A stretch of DNA of 64,000 nucleotides from Clostridium lacusfryxellense (GTDB taxonomy: Bacteria > Bacillota > Clostridia > Clostridiales > Clostridiaceae), in NCBI RefSeq assembly GCF_018861735.1, contig NZ_JAHLEB010000015.1, positions 1-64,000 on the forward strand, written 5' to 3'. Both the position numbers and the translations under genes were made by a program. Shown here in pieces: positions 52,114-61,571 of this stretch (position 1 is its first letter; every line of letters starts with the position of its first letter). Under the pieces are notes generated by a model. It was given only the letters and a program-made list of their open reading frames with translations. It did not search any database and was not told the DNA's origin.

Positions 52114-54156
52114 ATGAAAAAACAAATAAAAGTAGCATATTTCCCCTCTACTGCTACTAAGAATAAGGTTTTGAGCAGCAATGGTAAAAGCTTAGATAAA
52201 TATTGTATTAAGTGTAGTACGGAAGAAGATCTAAGCACTGGAAATTATATTCTGGATGCTACTTTTCTTATAGAGGATAATCTTCAGGATCTATTGCAAG
52301 AAGAAGTAATATTAAAAGTTTTAATGGATTATGGTGAAGAAATATTTAGGATTAGTAAGCCCACAGTTGGCACCAGGTATATAGATATAGTGGCAAGACA
52401 AATTACTATTGCTGAGGAATTAACTTTGTGGTTAGAGGATGTAAGACCTACTACAATGAGTGGTGCTAATACTAGTAATTATCTAGTATCAAATTCAATA
52501 GGGATAAAAGAAATTCAAGTTGTTTCTAATATTTCTAATTTTTCTACTGCATATTATCAAAAAATGACATTGTATCAAGCTTTACATGATTGTGACCAAT
52601 CTTTCTTAAATAGATGGGGCGGAGAAATTCAAAGGCGAGGATATATAGAATATATCAATAGTGTTATAGGTATAAGTAGAGGGGGTTCGATAAGGGAAGG
52701 TAAAAATCTTACAGGGTTTGAGTGTACCTCCAATATAGATAATCTTATCACAAGGGCACAGGGCAAAGGCTCTGATGACATTGTAGGCCATTATATAGAT
52801 AGTCCCTTGATTAATAGCTATAACCGAGTTTATACAGATGTAATTGAGTATTCAGACGTAAAGGTTAAGGGTGAGAACAGTGAAGAAGGATATGCTACTT
52901 TAGCGCTTGCACAAGTTGAACTCGATAGAAGAATAAGAGCAGAATATGACACAAATGGTATAGATAAAATTAAAGCTAGTTATGCCATTAACTTTGTACA
53001 ACTTGAAAAAACAGAGGAATATAAGAATTATATTCAAGCTGAAAGAGTTTATTTAGGCGATATTATTGGAGTTTATGTCCCTCGATTGAACTCAGATGTA
53101 AAAGTAAGGGCAATGATTAAAAAGTTTGATATATTGGCACAGAAAACAATAGAAATTACCTTAAGCAACTATATTGAAGTCAAACCCTTAAGTATAAAAC
53201 AAATAATCGAAAGATTAGATGAAATAGGAACTAAAGATGATATATTGCAACTCGCGAAAGATAATGCAACTGTACTTATAAAGGCAGGTATTAAAAACTC
53301 TTATGTAACTGTACGAGAAAATGAAATAATTATAGGTGATACCAAAGACATAAATACAATGACTAAGGTATGGCGATGGAATAGTGGTGGTTTAGGATAT
53401 TCAAGTACTGGCTATTATGGTGAATTTGGTATAGCAATGACAAATGATGGCGCTATTGTAGCTGATTTTATAACAACTGGAGTTCTAAATGCTAACCTAA
53501 TAAAAACAGGTATCATAACTTCTAAAAATGGTAACTGGAAACTTAATCTTGATGCTGAAACTTTTAATTTAGGCAATAAATTAAGCTATGCAGATGGGGT
53601 ATTGGCAATTGACACAAATCTTATAGTCTCCACAGTCAGAGGATCAACATCATATATAAATGATTTAGGACAAAAGGTAACCGCAAATCAAGCGAGTACA
53701 ATAGCTCAAAACCCTGATAATGTTGAAATAGGTTTTAACGGAATTAATGATAACTTTAGTTTTAGTACCGGTGGGATGAGATGTAATCATGTAGATGGTA
53801 GTTACACTGTAATAAGCTCACAAGGGCTTACTAGATATGTTTCAGCAACTGGGCAGAGTTATCATTATTTAAAATTTAGTGGCTCAATATCTAAAGTTCT
53901 TAGTGGTAGTACGTATAGAGTCTATCTCCCAGAGGAATTTAGGGGCAAAAACTATTTACTTGATTGGTGGGCCGGAAATACATTTCCCCAACACCCAACG
54001 GACTTAGTGTTTTCTTCTAACGTTAATCTTATTTCTGAAGATAAGAACGCGGCTTCATTTGTTGTGGAAGCATCGTTAATGGTAAGAAACCCAGCTACAG
54101 AAGGAGCACCGGCTTGGAGAGGTGAAATGAATATATTATATACAGTAATATATTAA
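52114..54156 (+). CDS. Tail-associated protein (Tal / Gp37-like)
   Basis: Encodes 680 residues. Residues 1-370 match the siphophage tail-hub fold (SSNGKSLDKYCIKCSTEEDL, KMTLYQALHDCDQSFLNRWG, NRVYTDVIEYSDVKVKGENS, YVPRLNSDVKVRAMIKKFDI). From about 430 fibre-like repeats (NDGAIVADFITTGVLNANLI, then TGIITSKNGNWKLNLDAETF) lead to a C-terminal domain. Forms the trimeric tail spike or plug beneath Dit. GGAGGG precedes the ATG. Confidence 0.85.
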   Translation: MKKQIKVAYFPSTATKNKVLSSNGKSLDKYCIKCSTEEDLSTGNYILDATFLIEDNLQDLLQEEVILKVLMDYGEEIFRISKPTVGTRYIDIVARQITIAEELTLWLEDVRPTTMSGANTSNYLVSNSIGIKEIQVVSNISNFSTAYYQKMTLYQALHDCDQSFLNRWGGEIQRRGYIEYINSVIGISRGGSIREGKNLTGFECTSNIDNLITRAQGKGSDDIVGHYIDSPLINSYNRVYTDVIEYSDVKVKGENSEEGYATLALAQVELDRRIRAEYDTNGIDKIKASYAINFVQLEKTEEYKNYIQAERVYLGDIIGVYVPRLNSDVKVRAMIKKFDILAQKTIEITLSNYIEVKPLSIKQIIERLDEIGTKDDILQLAKDNATVLIKAGIKNSYVTVRENEIIIGDTKDINTMTKVWRWNSGGLGYSSTGYYGEFGIAMTNDGAIVADFITTGVLNANLIKTGIITSKNGNWKLNLDAETFNLGNKLSYADGVLAIDTNLIVSTVRGSTSYINDLGQKVTANQASTIAQNPDNVEIGFNGINDNFSFSTGGMRCNHVDGSYTVISSQGLTRYVSATGQSYHYLKFSGSISKVLSGSTYRVYLPEEFRGKNYLLDWWAGNTFPQHPTDLVFSSNVNLISEDKNAASFVVEASLMVRNPATEGAPAWRGEMNILYTVIY

Positions 54157-54169
54157 GGAGGTACTAACA

Positions 54170-54442
54170 ATGTCTACAATGCAAGAAATGCAAGATAATA
54201 TGACAATATTTTATTATAAAAGTAATGGCGATATATATTCAGCCTGTTCTGGTATACAAGATATCAATGAGTTTTTTACAACTCATTCTCAGGACCTAAT
54301 ACTAATAATAGACGAAATTGTATTGCCAAATGATCCTTATGTCTTAGAAAACTCAAATAAGTTTAAAATGAATTTAAATGGTGAACAACCAATATTATCT
54401 TTAAAACAAGAAAGTATTAATCAATATCCAATAATATCTTAA
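54170..54442 (+). CDS. Small tail-region protein
   Basis: Encodes 90 residues after AAGGAGG. Starts STMQEMQDNMTIFYYKSNGD and has a strand-rich middle. Lies between the hub and baseplate genes, so possibly a structural or assembly factor. No family is recognised. Confidence 0.55.
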   Translation: MSTMQEMQDNMTIFYYKSNGDIYSACSGIQDINEFFTTHSQDLILIIDEIVLPNDPYVLENSNKFKMNLNGEQPILSLKQESINQYPIIS

Positions 54443-54459
54443 TCAAAAGGAGTGATAAC

Positions 54460-56901
54460 ATGTTTGTACCTATTCCCCATATAATAAATATAGATTTATC
54501 GAAAATAATAAATACAAATAAGTCGATTATTATTAAAAAGAATGATACTAATAGTCATTTATTTAAAATAAATATAACAGACAATGGAGTTCCTTACCCT
54601 CTAACTGGTTCAACAGCAAGAATATATTTAAAAAAAGCTGATAAAAATAAATTATTTTCTGATTGTACCATGGATGATGCAGCGAACGGAAAAATAACCT
54701 ACCTAGTAGAAACACAAGCTGTAAGTTATGCGGGTATAGTATCAAGTGAAATCACTATTTATGGTCCGAATGGTGAGATTTTAACAACAGTTACATTCAT
54801 ATTTGTTGTTACTCCGGTTATAAGAGATGATTCAGCTATAGAAAGTACAAGTGAGTTTACAGCTTTAACAAATGCCTTAAATAAAATAGATGTTGCGGTA
54901 GAAAATATTGGTACCATAGATACGCTTAACACAATATTAGAGGGTAACATTGCAACTGGAGATACGTTAGATGTAACTTTAAAAGATGATATCGCAACAG
55001 GAAATGCCACTGATGCAAATGTAAAAGCATCAACAGTAATTGGTAATGCTACAGATGTAACTTTAAAGGCTGATATTGTTTTAGCGGGTCAGAATTCTTT
55101 TGCTGCAGAAGTAACAGCTGGGAGAGGATCCTTCGCAAATTTAAAAGCTAGAAGTGATAAAGTTGATGCGGATTTGGCTCAAAAGGCGTTGCAAACATCG
55201 TTAGTTACTACTAATAATGTTGTGGCTTTAAAGGCTGATAAATCTTATGTGGATGCACAAAATACTTTAAAAACAAATGATACACCAAAAGGGCAATATG
55301 ATAGTTTAGCATTGTTGCAATCAACTTTCCCAACGGGTACGACTGGAAAATATATAATTGGTTTAAGTGGTGCTGAAAAACATTCATATATTTATATGAA
55401 TTCGGCTTGGACAGATTTCGGAGTATATCAAGGCATAGGAATTAGTACGGATGGTGTACTTACATCCAACATTACAAACGGTGCAGTAATTAAAGAAAAA
55501 TTGGAAATTAATTTACAAAATTGTTTTACTGATTTATTTACAAAACAAGATATAGTATTGACAAATAAGGGATACTATATTAATCAAATGGGTTCACAAG
55601 TAACTAGTACTGCATCTTATTATAGTAATGATGTTGTAGTTTCTTACGGGGAAATATATATTTTAACTAGTTATTCTATTTGGGGTGCTTGTAGATATAT
55701 TTTATATGATTCCACTAATAAAATAATTGTTTACGATAATCATGTTGATAATATTTTATATAGTAATACCAAGATAATTATTCCAAGCAATGTTGTAAAA
55801 ATGACATTACAAACAGATATAACTAAAGGTGCTTCATTTTATTTAAGTAAACGTAGTGGATATGATTTATTGCAAAATTCAAGTGTAGGTTTAAATAATT
55901 TAAATACTGCTTTACAAAATTCATTTCAACCAGTTTATACAGTACAAAATCCAATTTACAATACTAATGGGGCATATGGAAGAGATGGTGTACTTGCTTT
56001 TCCGGGATATTCAAACACTATAATTTATGCCAAGGCAGGCGATAAATACAAGATTACTGGATATGATTATTACGCTTGTCCATTATATATTATAAGAACA
56101 AATGGGGTTATAACCTCCTATCCTACAGTATCAACACAGGGAAATGTTAATCAATTAGTTGATATTACTATGACAGAAGATTGCACATTGATAGTAAATA
56201 AAAATTTGCCTATGAATAAGCCTGTTACTATATTGAAATCCACATCATACCAAATGTCGAATAACCCATTATTTCAAAAGACTATGTATTCTGATGGTGA
56301 TAGTGTCGCTGATGGAGTAGAAGCTTTAGGAATTAGTTATGCAAATATAATTTCGCTTAATAATGTTATGATGCTTACTAAAAAATCATTAGGTGGTACA
56401 ACATTAGCTGTAAAAGGTGGTCAAACTAATAGTATTTTAGAAAGAGTAAAAGTTATGACAAATAGTTATGATTATATTTTAGTACAAGGTGGTTATAATG
56501 ACCTAATGCAGAGTTTACCACTTGGTATGTTAAGTATTGGATTTATTGCTACATTAGTTGAAACTACGGTAATAGGGGCAGTCGAAAGTATTTGTAAAAC
56601 ATTAATTACCAATTATCCAATTGCTAAAAAACTATTTATTTTAGGGCATAGACTTACAACAAATACACCTGTTTTTGGGGATTTTCCAAATCAAAATTCT
56701 TATTGGGATGCTATAATTTCAGCACTCGAAAAATGGTCTATTCCTTATGTCGATTTAAGAAAATCAAGTAATTTATGTGGTTATAATGATGTATGGCTTA
56801 CAAACTATTTCAATGGTTCTAGTATGGGATTACACCCTAATTATAACGGATATTTATATTTTTATGTCCCACAAATTGAATCAAAGTTAAAGACACTTTA
56901 A
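54460..56901 (+). CDS. Baseplate upper protein fused to an SGNH hydrolase
   Basis: Encodes 813 residues. N-terminal BppU-type domain (TNSHLFKINITDNGVPYPLTG, about 30-120); repeat-rich helical linker (about 165-275) with alternating TLKDDIATGNATDA-like units; central domain; and an SGNH/GDSL esterase from about 600 with catalytic SDGDSVADG, block III GGYNDLM and GLHPNYNGY (Asp/His block reduced to LHPN). It is the likely receptor-binding and cell-surface ester-cleaving tail protein. Confidence 0.85.
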   Translation: MFVPIPHIINIDLSKIINTNKSIIIKKNDTNSHLFKINITDNGVPYPLTGSTARIYLKKADKNKLFSDCTMDDAANGKITYLVETQAVSYAGIVSSEITIYGPNGEILTTVTFIFVVTPVIRDDSAIESTSEFTALTNALNKIDVAVENIGTIDTLNTILEGNIATGDTLDVTLKDDIATGNATDANVKASTVIGNATDVTLKADIVLAGQNSFAAEVTAGRGSFANLKARSDKVDADLAQKALQTSLVTTNNVVALKADKSYVDAQNTLKTNDTPKGQYDSLALLQSTFPTGTTGKYIIGLSGAEKHSYIYMNSAWTDFGVYQGIGISTDGVLTSNITNGAVIKEKLEINLQNCFTDLFTKQDIVLTNKGYYINQMGSQVTSTASYYSNDVVVSYGEIYILTSYSIWGACRYILYDSTNKIIVYDNHVDNILYSNTKIIIPSNVVKMTLQTDITKGASFYLSKRSGYDLLQNSSVGLNNLNTALQNSFQPVYTVQNPIYNTNGAYGRDGVLAFPGYSNTIIYAKAGDKYKITGYDYYACPLYIIRTNGVITSYPTVSTQGNVNQLVDITMTEDCTLIVNKNLPMNKPVTILKSTSYQMSNNPLFQKTMYSDGDSVADGVEALGISYANIISLNNVMMLTKKSLGGTTLAVKGGQTNSILERVKVMTNSYDYILVQGGYNDLMQSLPLGMLSIGFIATLVETTVIGAVESICKTLITNYPIAKKLFILGHRLTTNTPVFGDFPNQNSYWDAIISALEKWSIPYVDLRKSSNLCGYNDVWLTNYFNGSSMGLHPNYNGYLYFYVPQIESKLKTL

Positions 56902-57010
56902 TTCGTCTCAGGATAATAGTGTGTAACAATGTATACTAGTGTGTATTAGTGGTTAATCATGATAAATAATGTTAATTATGCTATATAATCATTCTCAAGG
57001 GGTGGTTATT

Positions 57011-57178
57011 TTGGCAGTACGTAGACAGAATATGAGTATAGATCCAACTGTATTTGAAGAGTTTTGTAATTATGCTGGGAAGAAAGGTATTAAGATCTCT
57101 ACCTGGGTAACTATAAAAATGAAAGAGTTTGTAGAAGAGGAAAAGTTTCTGGAAGAAATGAGAAAAAATAAAAATTAA
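57011..57178 (+). CDS. Ribbon-helix-helix-like small protein
   Basis: Encodes 55 residues from TTG after GGGGTGG. AVRRQNMSIDPTVFEEFCNY, then AGKKGIKISTWVTIKMKEFV fits an Arc/CopG-like fold. A TATAAT at 56983 and a terminator at 57179 make it a stand-alone unit between tail and lysis genes. Possibly a cargo regulator. Confidence 0.55.
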   Translation: MAVRRQNMSIDPTVFEEFCNYAGKKGIKISTWVTIKMKEFVEEEKFLEEMRKNKN

Positions 57179-57202
57179 GGGCATCCATGAGGGTGTCTTT
57201 TC
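57179..57202 (+). terminator. Terminator
   Basis: GGGCATCC and GGGTGTC pair around ATGA, followed by TTTTCTT. Ends the small regulator unit. Confidence 0.75.
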
Positions 57203-57236
57203 TTATATAAAAAAATATGAAAGAAGGTTTTTAATA

Positions 57237-57503
57237 ATGTCAAAGAAAAATACAGTAACACAAGAACAGATAAATCAAATACTGCATAGTGCAACAAAGA
57301 ACGAAAATATAATATTTGAAAAATGTCTAGTTGTAACAGTTCAGCTACCAAATGGGTTTATTATAGTTGAGAGCTCTGCTTGTGTAGATAAAGCAAATTT
57401 TGATGCAACAATAGGTAGGGATATTTGTTATGACAGAATTAAGAATAAATTGTGGGAATTAGAAGGGTATAAGCTTCAATGTGAACTTAGTTCGCACTTG
57501 TAA
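57237..57503 (+). CDS. Gp49-family phage protein
   Basis: Encodes 88 residues after GAAAGAAGG. Matches the phage Gp49/66 family: VTQEQINQILHSATKNENII, ECLVVTVQLPNGFIIVESSA-like segment, and GRDICYDRIKNKLWELEGY. Often found beside lysis genes; the role is unknown. Confidence 0.8.
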   Translation: MSKKNTVTQEQINQILHSATKNENIIFEKCLVVTVQLPNGFIIVESSACVDKANFDATIGRDICYDRIKNKLWELEGYKLQCELSSHL

Positions 57504-57611
57504 GTATTAGTATTAACTAGTGCAAACTAAGTCATACCAATGGTTAAGAGTGGGTAAATTATACATTAGGAATATATCGCGCAAGATCTGAAAAATTAAA
57601 TAATTAAATTT

Positions 57612-57636
57612 AAGACACTCGAAAGGGTGTTTTTTT
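57612..57636 (+). terminator. Terminator
   Basis: AGACACTC and GGGTGTTT pair around GAAA with seven T after. The 57504-57785 gap also holds a GGCCTTTA/TAAAGGCC inverted pair (about 57712-57742) but no gene. Confidence 0.75.
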
Positions 57637-57785
57637 CATGTCCAAAATTGAAAGGCAGTGAGAATATATGCCTTGGTGGTTATGGCTTTTATTGCACTAA
57701 TTTAAATTAAGGTAAAGGCCTTTAAGTAGAAAGCTTAGGGCCTTTATACACGAAAGATGGTAGTAAAAAACAGGAGATGTTTGAA

Positions 57786-58226
57786 ATGGCTGACGACAGA
57801 GAATTTAGAATAGAAAATATCGAAGAAAATGTAAAAACGCTACAAGCTAAAGAAGATAAGCATACAGAAAGAGATAATATAGCAGCTGTTACTACCGCCG
57901 AAACTAAAATTTTTGTTACACAGATTTTTGAAAAGTTGGACGACTTAAAAATATCACTTGCAGAGGATATACAAAAGTCTACTGTAACTGAGAAAATAGC
58001 CCTTAATTTAGTAGTAGTAACAGACACCGTAGTAAAAGGACTAGCCGAAGTTAACGCTAAAGTAACAGCAATAGAGCAGTTACCAATTGAGACAGCTAGA
58101 GTAGCAGCAGCAAATGCTAAAAAAATGAAATTTATGATATGGCAATGGTTATTAGGTAGTGGAATAGCTGTAGCGGTAGGTTTATATAAAGGTATTATAT
58201 GGCTCAGTAAAGCATTGAACAACTAA
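57786..58226 (+). CDS. XhlA-like lysis-associated protein
   Basis: Encodes 146 residues. Starts DDREFRIENIEENVKTLQAK, a coiled coil as in XhlA/hemolysin proteins, with a C-terminal membrane helix (WLLGSGIAVAVGLYKGIIWL). These proteins assist the holin and amidase. AGGAG lies 9 bases before the ATG at 57786; the earlier ATG abuts the site and is unlikely. Longer than the usual 90 residues because of the extended coil. Confidence 0.7.
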   Translation: MADDREFRIENIEENVKTLQAKEDKHTERDNIAAVTTAETKIFVTQIFEKLDDLKISLAEDIQKSTVTEKIALNLVVVTDTVVKGLAEVNAKVTAIEQLPIETARVAAANAKKMKFMIWQWLLGSGIAVAVGLYKGIIWLSKALNN

Positions 58227-58246
58227 AATAACAGGAGGTTTTATTA

Positions 58247-59143
58247 ATGAATATAGGTGTAAATGATGGACACACAATTAAAGGGTATGGTACTGGAGCG
58301 GTAGGGATTATAAACGAGGGAGTACAAACTCGAATAGTAGGAACAGAGGTAAGAAGATTAATTAATGCAGCTGGTCACAAAGCAATAAATTGTACTGTTG
58401 ATTATGCTAATTCAGTATCTCAAAGTTTATCTAAGATAATGGATCAGGCAAATAGACAGGACCTTGATTGGTTTATAGCAATACATTTTAATGCGGGTGG
58501 AGGAGTCGGTGTTGAAAATTACACATATGGTGGCAATCAATATCCTGATGCAGTTGAAGTGTGCTCTAACATAGCTAAATTAGGATTTAGAAATAGAGGT
58601 GTAAAAGATGGTAAAGGCCTTTATGTTATAAGAAAAACAAAAGCAAAATCTATGTTAATTGAGGTATGTTTTGTAGATACCGCAGATGCTAATCATTACT
58701 TACAGATAGGCTATAAGGCTATTGCAAAAGCTATAGTTGAAAGTCTTATAGGAGCGATAAAAGCAACGCCAGCAGTAGCACCTGTAAAAGTTGTAACAAC
58801 TGGAGAAATGTATAGAGTCAGAAAAACTTGGGCTGATGCTAGTTCTCAGATTCAAGCATTTAGTATTTTAGCTAATGCAAAATCTTATGTAAATAATCAT
58901 CCTGGCTATAGCTTATTTAATTCTGCTGGGCAAAATGTATATTCTGTAGCAGCTGCAACATTAACAAGTGGCACAGTTACTGCTAGTGTACTAAATGTCA
59001 GAAAAACTGCGGTTTCAAACTCTGCTATAATTGGAAAATTAAATAAAGGTAGTAAAGTTAAAATAGCTAAAAAAGTAGGGAATATGTACAATATTTATTT
59101 TGGTGATAATGGCGGATATGTAAGCGCTGACTATATTAAATAA
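58247..59143 (+). CDS. Endolysin: N-acetylmuramoyl-L-alanine amidase with SH3 domain
   Basis: Encodes 298 residues. Amidase-3 domain at 1-170: NIGVNDGHTIKGYGTGAVG (zinc His), ADFI-type DWFIAIHFNAGGG (second His), and MLIEVCFVDTADANHY (catalytic Glu). A SPOR-like middle (MYRVRKTWADASSQIQAF, about 190-235) is followed by an SH3b wall-binding domain (TASVLNVRKTAVSNSAIIGK, GGYVSADYIK). Cuts the peptide from MurNAc to lyse the cell. AGGAGG precedes it. Confidence 0.95.
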   Translation: MNIGVNDGHTIKGYGTGAVGIINEGVQTRIVGTEVRRLINAAGHKAINCTVDYANSVSQSLSKIMDQANRQDLDWFIAIHFNAGGGVGVENYTYGGNQYPDAVEVCSNIAKLGFRNRGVKDGKGLYVIRKTKAKSMLIEVCFVDTADANHYLQIGYKAIAKAIVESLIGAIKATPAVAPVKVVTTGEMYRVRKTWADASSQIQAFSILANAKSYVNNHPGYSLFNSAGQNVYSVAAATLTSGTVTASVLNVRKTAVSNSAIIGKLNKGSKVKIAKKVGNMYNIYFGDNGGYVSADYIK

Positions 59144-59168
59144 TCTAAAATCCGAGGAGATGTATTAA

Positions 59169-59651
59169 ATGAATATATTAATATTTTTATACAATTTAAT
59201 TCTATTATATTGGAGTGACATGCTTTTAGTAATTGTAGTGGCAGCAGCCTTGGCAATCCTTTATAAAAAGGGTAAAAAGAATCTAGTAAAGAGCATTGTT
59301 AAGAATTTAGTGGTAAAGGCACAAAGGGCACTAGGTACAGAAACAGGTATTTTAAAATATAACCAAGTTGTAAGTGATTTGTATAGCGCATTACCATTTC
59401 TTATTAGAGTTTTATTTTCAAAAGTCGAACTTAACACTTATATACAGGATGCAGTAACTTGGCTTAATAAAAAGTTAGAAGATCCTAATATAAATTTACT
59501 AAGTTATGCGGATGAAGCAATCGTAAAGGCTACTGAGTCAGCGCCTATGGCAAACATTGATGAAACTATAGTGGTACAATCTAAAAAGGTATATGTTGAT
59601 GAAAATGGTATAGAGCTAACACCAATAGTAGTTCCAGTAGCAACAGTATAA
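59169..59651 (+). CDS. Holin (LLH-family-like)
   Basis: Encodes 160 residues. One strong N-terminal membrane helix (about 5-32: SDMLLVIVVAAALAILYKKG) and a soluble C-terminal part (YKKGKKNLVKSIVKNLVVKA). The length and Lys-rich juxtamembrane segment match LL-H-type holins. Placement right after the amidase fits. CGAGGAG precedes the ATG. Confidence 0.65.
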   Translation: MNILIFLYNLILLYWSDMLLVIVVAAALAILYKKGKKNLVKSIVKNLVVKAQRALGTETGILKYNQVVSDLYSALPFLIRVLFSKVELNTYIQDAVTWLNKKLEDPNINLLSYADEAIVKATESAPMANIDETIVVQSKKVYVDENGIELTPIVVPVATV

Positions 59652-59655
59652 TTTT

Positions 59656-59698
59656 AAAGACCTGAGATTAGTTTAAATACTAACTCAGGTCTTTTTTT
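59656..59698 (+). terminator. Terminator after the lysis cassette
   Basis: AAAGACCTGAG and CTCAGGTCTTT pair, with TTAGT/ACTAA continuing the stem, then seven T. It marks the end of the late operon. Confidence 0.9.
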
Positions 59699-59731
59699 AT
59701 TTTTTGTAATTATATTTTAGTTTGCACAGCA

Positions 59732-59765
59732 AAATACCGCGAGAGAGGAGTCCCTTGCGGTATTT
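59732..59765. terminator. Second hairpin after the lysis cassette
   Basis: AAATACCGC and GCGGTATTT pair perfectly around 16 bases. It may act in both directions. Confidence 0.6.
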
Positions 59766-59907
59766 CTAAATAAAATTAAATTATCCGTATCAATAAAGGA
59801 TTATTTAGATTATTGACCTTTTTTCAAATTATATTCACTTCATGTTTGTAAATATATGAAATTATTGATATTATTACATGAATAGTATATTAGAGGGGGA
59901 CTCAACA

Positions 59908-60795
59908 ATGAATAATTTTTTAAAAAAAGTACCTGGTTTTAGATCCAATACTAAATGGAAAGTAATAGTGGCATTAATTTATTACGCATATTGCGTGTAT
60001 TCACTTCCGGCTCAAGGGGTCGGAGCATTTATAATTTCGATCTTAATTCCCTTTGTGTTTTTTTCTATAAAGGATAATACTAAATCAGCTAAAGCAAAAG
60101 TGATAGCAAACGAAAAAGCAAGAGAAAACAATCCTGAAGAATTTACAAAAACTATTGAGCCACGCACTCCTATTGTATTTACAAAAAAGCTTACAGGAAT
60201 AATTGGAATATGTATGGTGCTTTTACTTGGGTTGGGTTCGTATGCAGCCTCAGTTCAAAGAAAAGCTGACACTAAAGCTGCATTTGAACAAAAGGTAATT
60301 ACTGCAGCTAAAGTTAAGAGTGATGCCGAGGCAAAACAAAAGTCCATAGCGGCAGAGAAATTAGCAGCTGCTGTAGCTAGTGAAAATGAAAGACTTGCAA
60401 ATATTCAAGCAGCTAAAGACAAAAAAGTTGCAGATGCAAAAGCTAAGGTTGAGGCGGCGGCTAAAGCAAAAGCTGATAAAGTAGCTTACGATACAGGAAT
60501 AACTTATAATCAATTAGCTAGAACACCTGATAAATATGTTGCTCAAAAGGTTAAATTTCATGGTAAAGTAATACAAGTTATGGAAAGTGGTTCAGAGGTA
60601 CAATTGCGAATTGCCATAAATGATAATTACGACACTGTTTTATTAGCATCATATGATAAAAGTATAATAGATTCAAGGATATTAGAAGATGATGAAGTTA
60701 CTATTAAAGGAATATCGTCAGGGGTTATTACGTATAAATCTACAATGGGTGGTGACATTACTATACCAGGGGTAATGGTAGACATAATTAACTAA
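59908..60795 (+). CDS. Membrane-anchored coiled-coil cargo protein
   Basis: Encodes 295 residues after GAGGGGG. Two or three N-terminal helices (about 15-48) and another at about 92-112 (IIGICMVLLLGLGSYAA), then an Ala/Lys-rich coiled coil (about 120-200) and a C-terminal strand domain (YNQLARTPDKYVAQKVKFHG, VQLRIAINDNYDTVLLASYD, GGDITIPGVMVDIIN). The last domain resembles an OB-like domain seen in other Gram-positive exported proteins. It has its own leader after two terminators, so it is probably expressed in the lysogen. Confidence 0.6.
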   Translation: MNNFLKKVPGFRSNTKWKVIVALIYYAYCVYSLPAQGVGAFIISILIPFVFFSIKDNTKSAKAKVIANEKARENNPEEFTKTIEPRTPIVFTKKLTGIIGICMVLLLGLGSYAASVQRKADTKAAFEQKVITAAKVKSDAEAKQKSIAAEKLAAAVASENERLANIQAAKDKKVADAKAKVEAAAKAKADKVAYDTGITYNQLARTPDKYVAQKVKFHGKVIQVMESGSEVQLRIAINDNYDTVLLASYDKSIIDSRILEDDEVTIKGISSGVITYKSTMGGDITIPGVMVDIIN

Positions 60796-60866
60796 ATAAG
60801 AGTATATAAAGGAATTTTTTAACTTTTGGAGAATACTTACATAAGATAAACTTATGAGGTGATTGA

Positions 60867-61064
60867 ATGGTTAAAAATAGACTTAAGGAAATAAGAATGA
60901 AAGAGCATATGATGAGCCCAGGAGAATTCGCTTTATATATAGGAACTGATATGCAAAACTATAATAACTGGGAGAGTAATAGAAGCAAACCTAAGTTAGA
61001 ACTGGCTATGTCAATTGCTTTAAAACTAAATAAAAGGATAGAGGAAATATGGTACTTTGAATAG
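60867..61064 (+). CDS. Cro/C1-type small regulator
   Basis: Encodes 65 residues after TGAGGTG. XRE helix-turn-helix: RLKEIRMKEHMMSPGEFALY, DMQNYNNWESNRSKPKLELA. Related to regulators of lysogen-expressed genes. A hairpin-like T-run (ATTTTTTTA) follows. Possibly governs the secretion-like genes downstream. Confidence 0.7.
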   Translation: MVKNRLKEIRMKEHMMSPGEFALYIGTDMQNYNNWESNRSKPKLELAMSIALKLNKRIEEIWYFE

Positions 61065-61185
61065 TGCCATATTTTTTTATTTGTAGGTGTATTAAATAAT
61101 TTAACGATAATTCAAATAATTGGAAACTATTGGAGCTAACTAGCATATATTAGAACTATAAGAGAAAACCAAAAGGAGGCAATTG

Positions 61186-61371
61186 ATGTCAGCAAGCATA
61201 AAAGTAACATTTAAAGAAGATGACAAAGAAATGAGAATGTATTCGGAGGCAATAAGTCACAGTGGAAAGGTATGTTGGATTAAAGATTGTATAAATTTTT
61301 ACATGAATTACGGGCACTTTGAAAAGAAGCTGAGAGCAATGTTAACTGACGAAAACAAAAAAGAGCAATAA
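61186..61371 (+). CDS. Small phage protein
   Basis: Encodes 61 residues after AAAGGAGG. SASIKVTFKEDDKEMRMYSE then a helical, charged end. The start recalls ribbon-helix-helix or plasmid-type small proteins. Its stop lies in the terminator of the opposing minus-strand unit. Confidence 0.55.
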   Translation: MSASIKVTFKEDDKEMRMYSEAISHSGKVCWIKDCINFYMNYGHFEKKLRAMLTDENKKEQ

Positions 61372-61400
61372 AAAGACTACTTCTCCGGAGAGAAATAGTC
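61366..61400 (-). terminator. Minus-strand terminator
   Basis: Read on the minus strand, GACTATTTCTC and GAGAAGTAGTC pair with one mismatch around TCCG, then TTTTTATT. It would end the transcript carrying the tiny frame at 61506-61571. Confidence 0.65.
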
Positions 61401-61505
61401 GAGTCTTACATGAGTTCCTTACATGTAAGTTATGCCACCAACTATGAAAAGATGACACTTTTTATCTATATATTTAAAACGTTACATTTTATTCATATCT
61501 ATTTC

Positions 61506-61571
61506 TTACGCTCCAATTATCGTCGCTACAATATAAAGCCCACCAATTATATAAGGTATTATTGCGAACAT
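61506..61571 (-). CDS. 21-residue hydrophobic peptide
   Basis: ATG at 61571 opens a frame reading MFAIIPYIIGGLYIVATIIG and one Ala. AAGGTGGTGATG, close to a perfect ribosome site, lies 6 bases upstream on the minus strand, and a minus-strand terminator follows. The peptide is a single membrane helix with Pro and Gly-Gly. Type I toxins and phage signalling peptides look similar, but the family is unknown. Confidence 0.5.
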   Translation of the reverse strand: MFAIIPYIIGGLYIVATIIGA

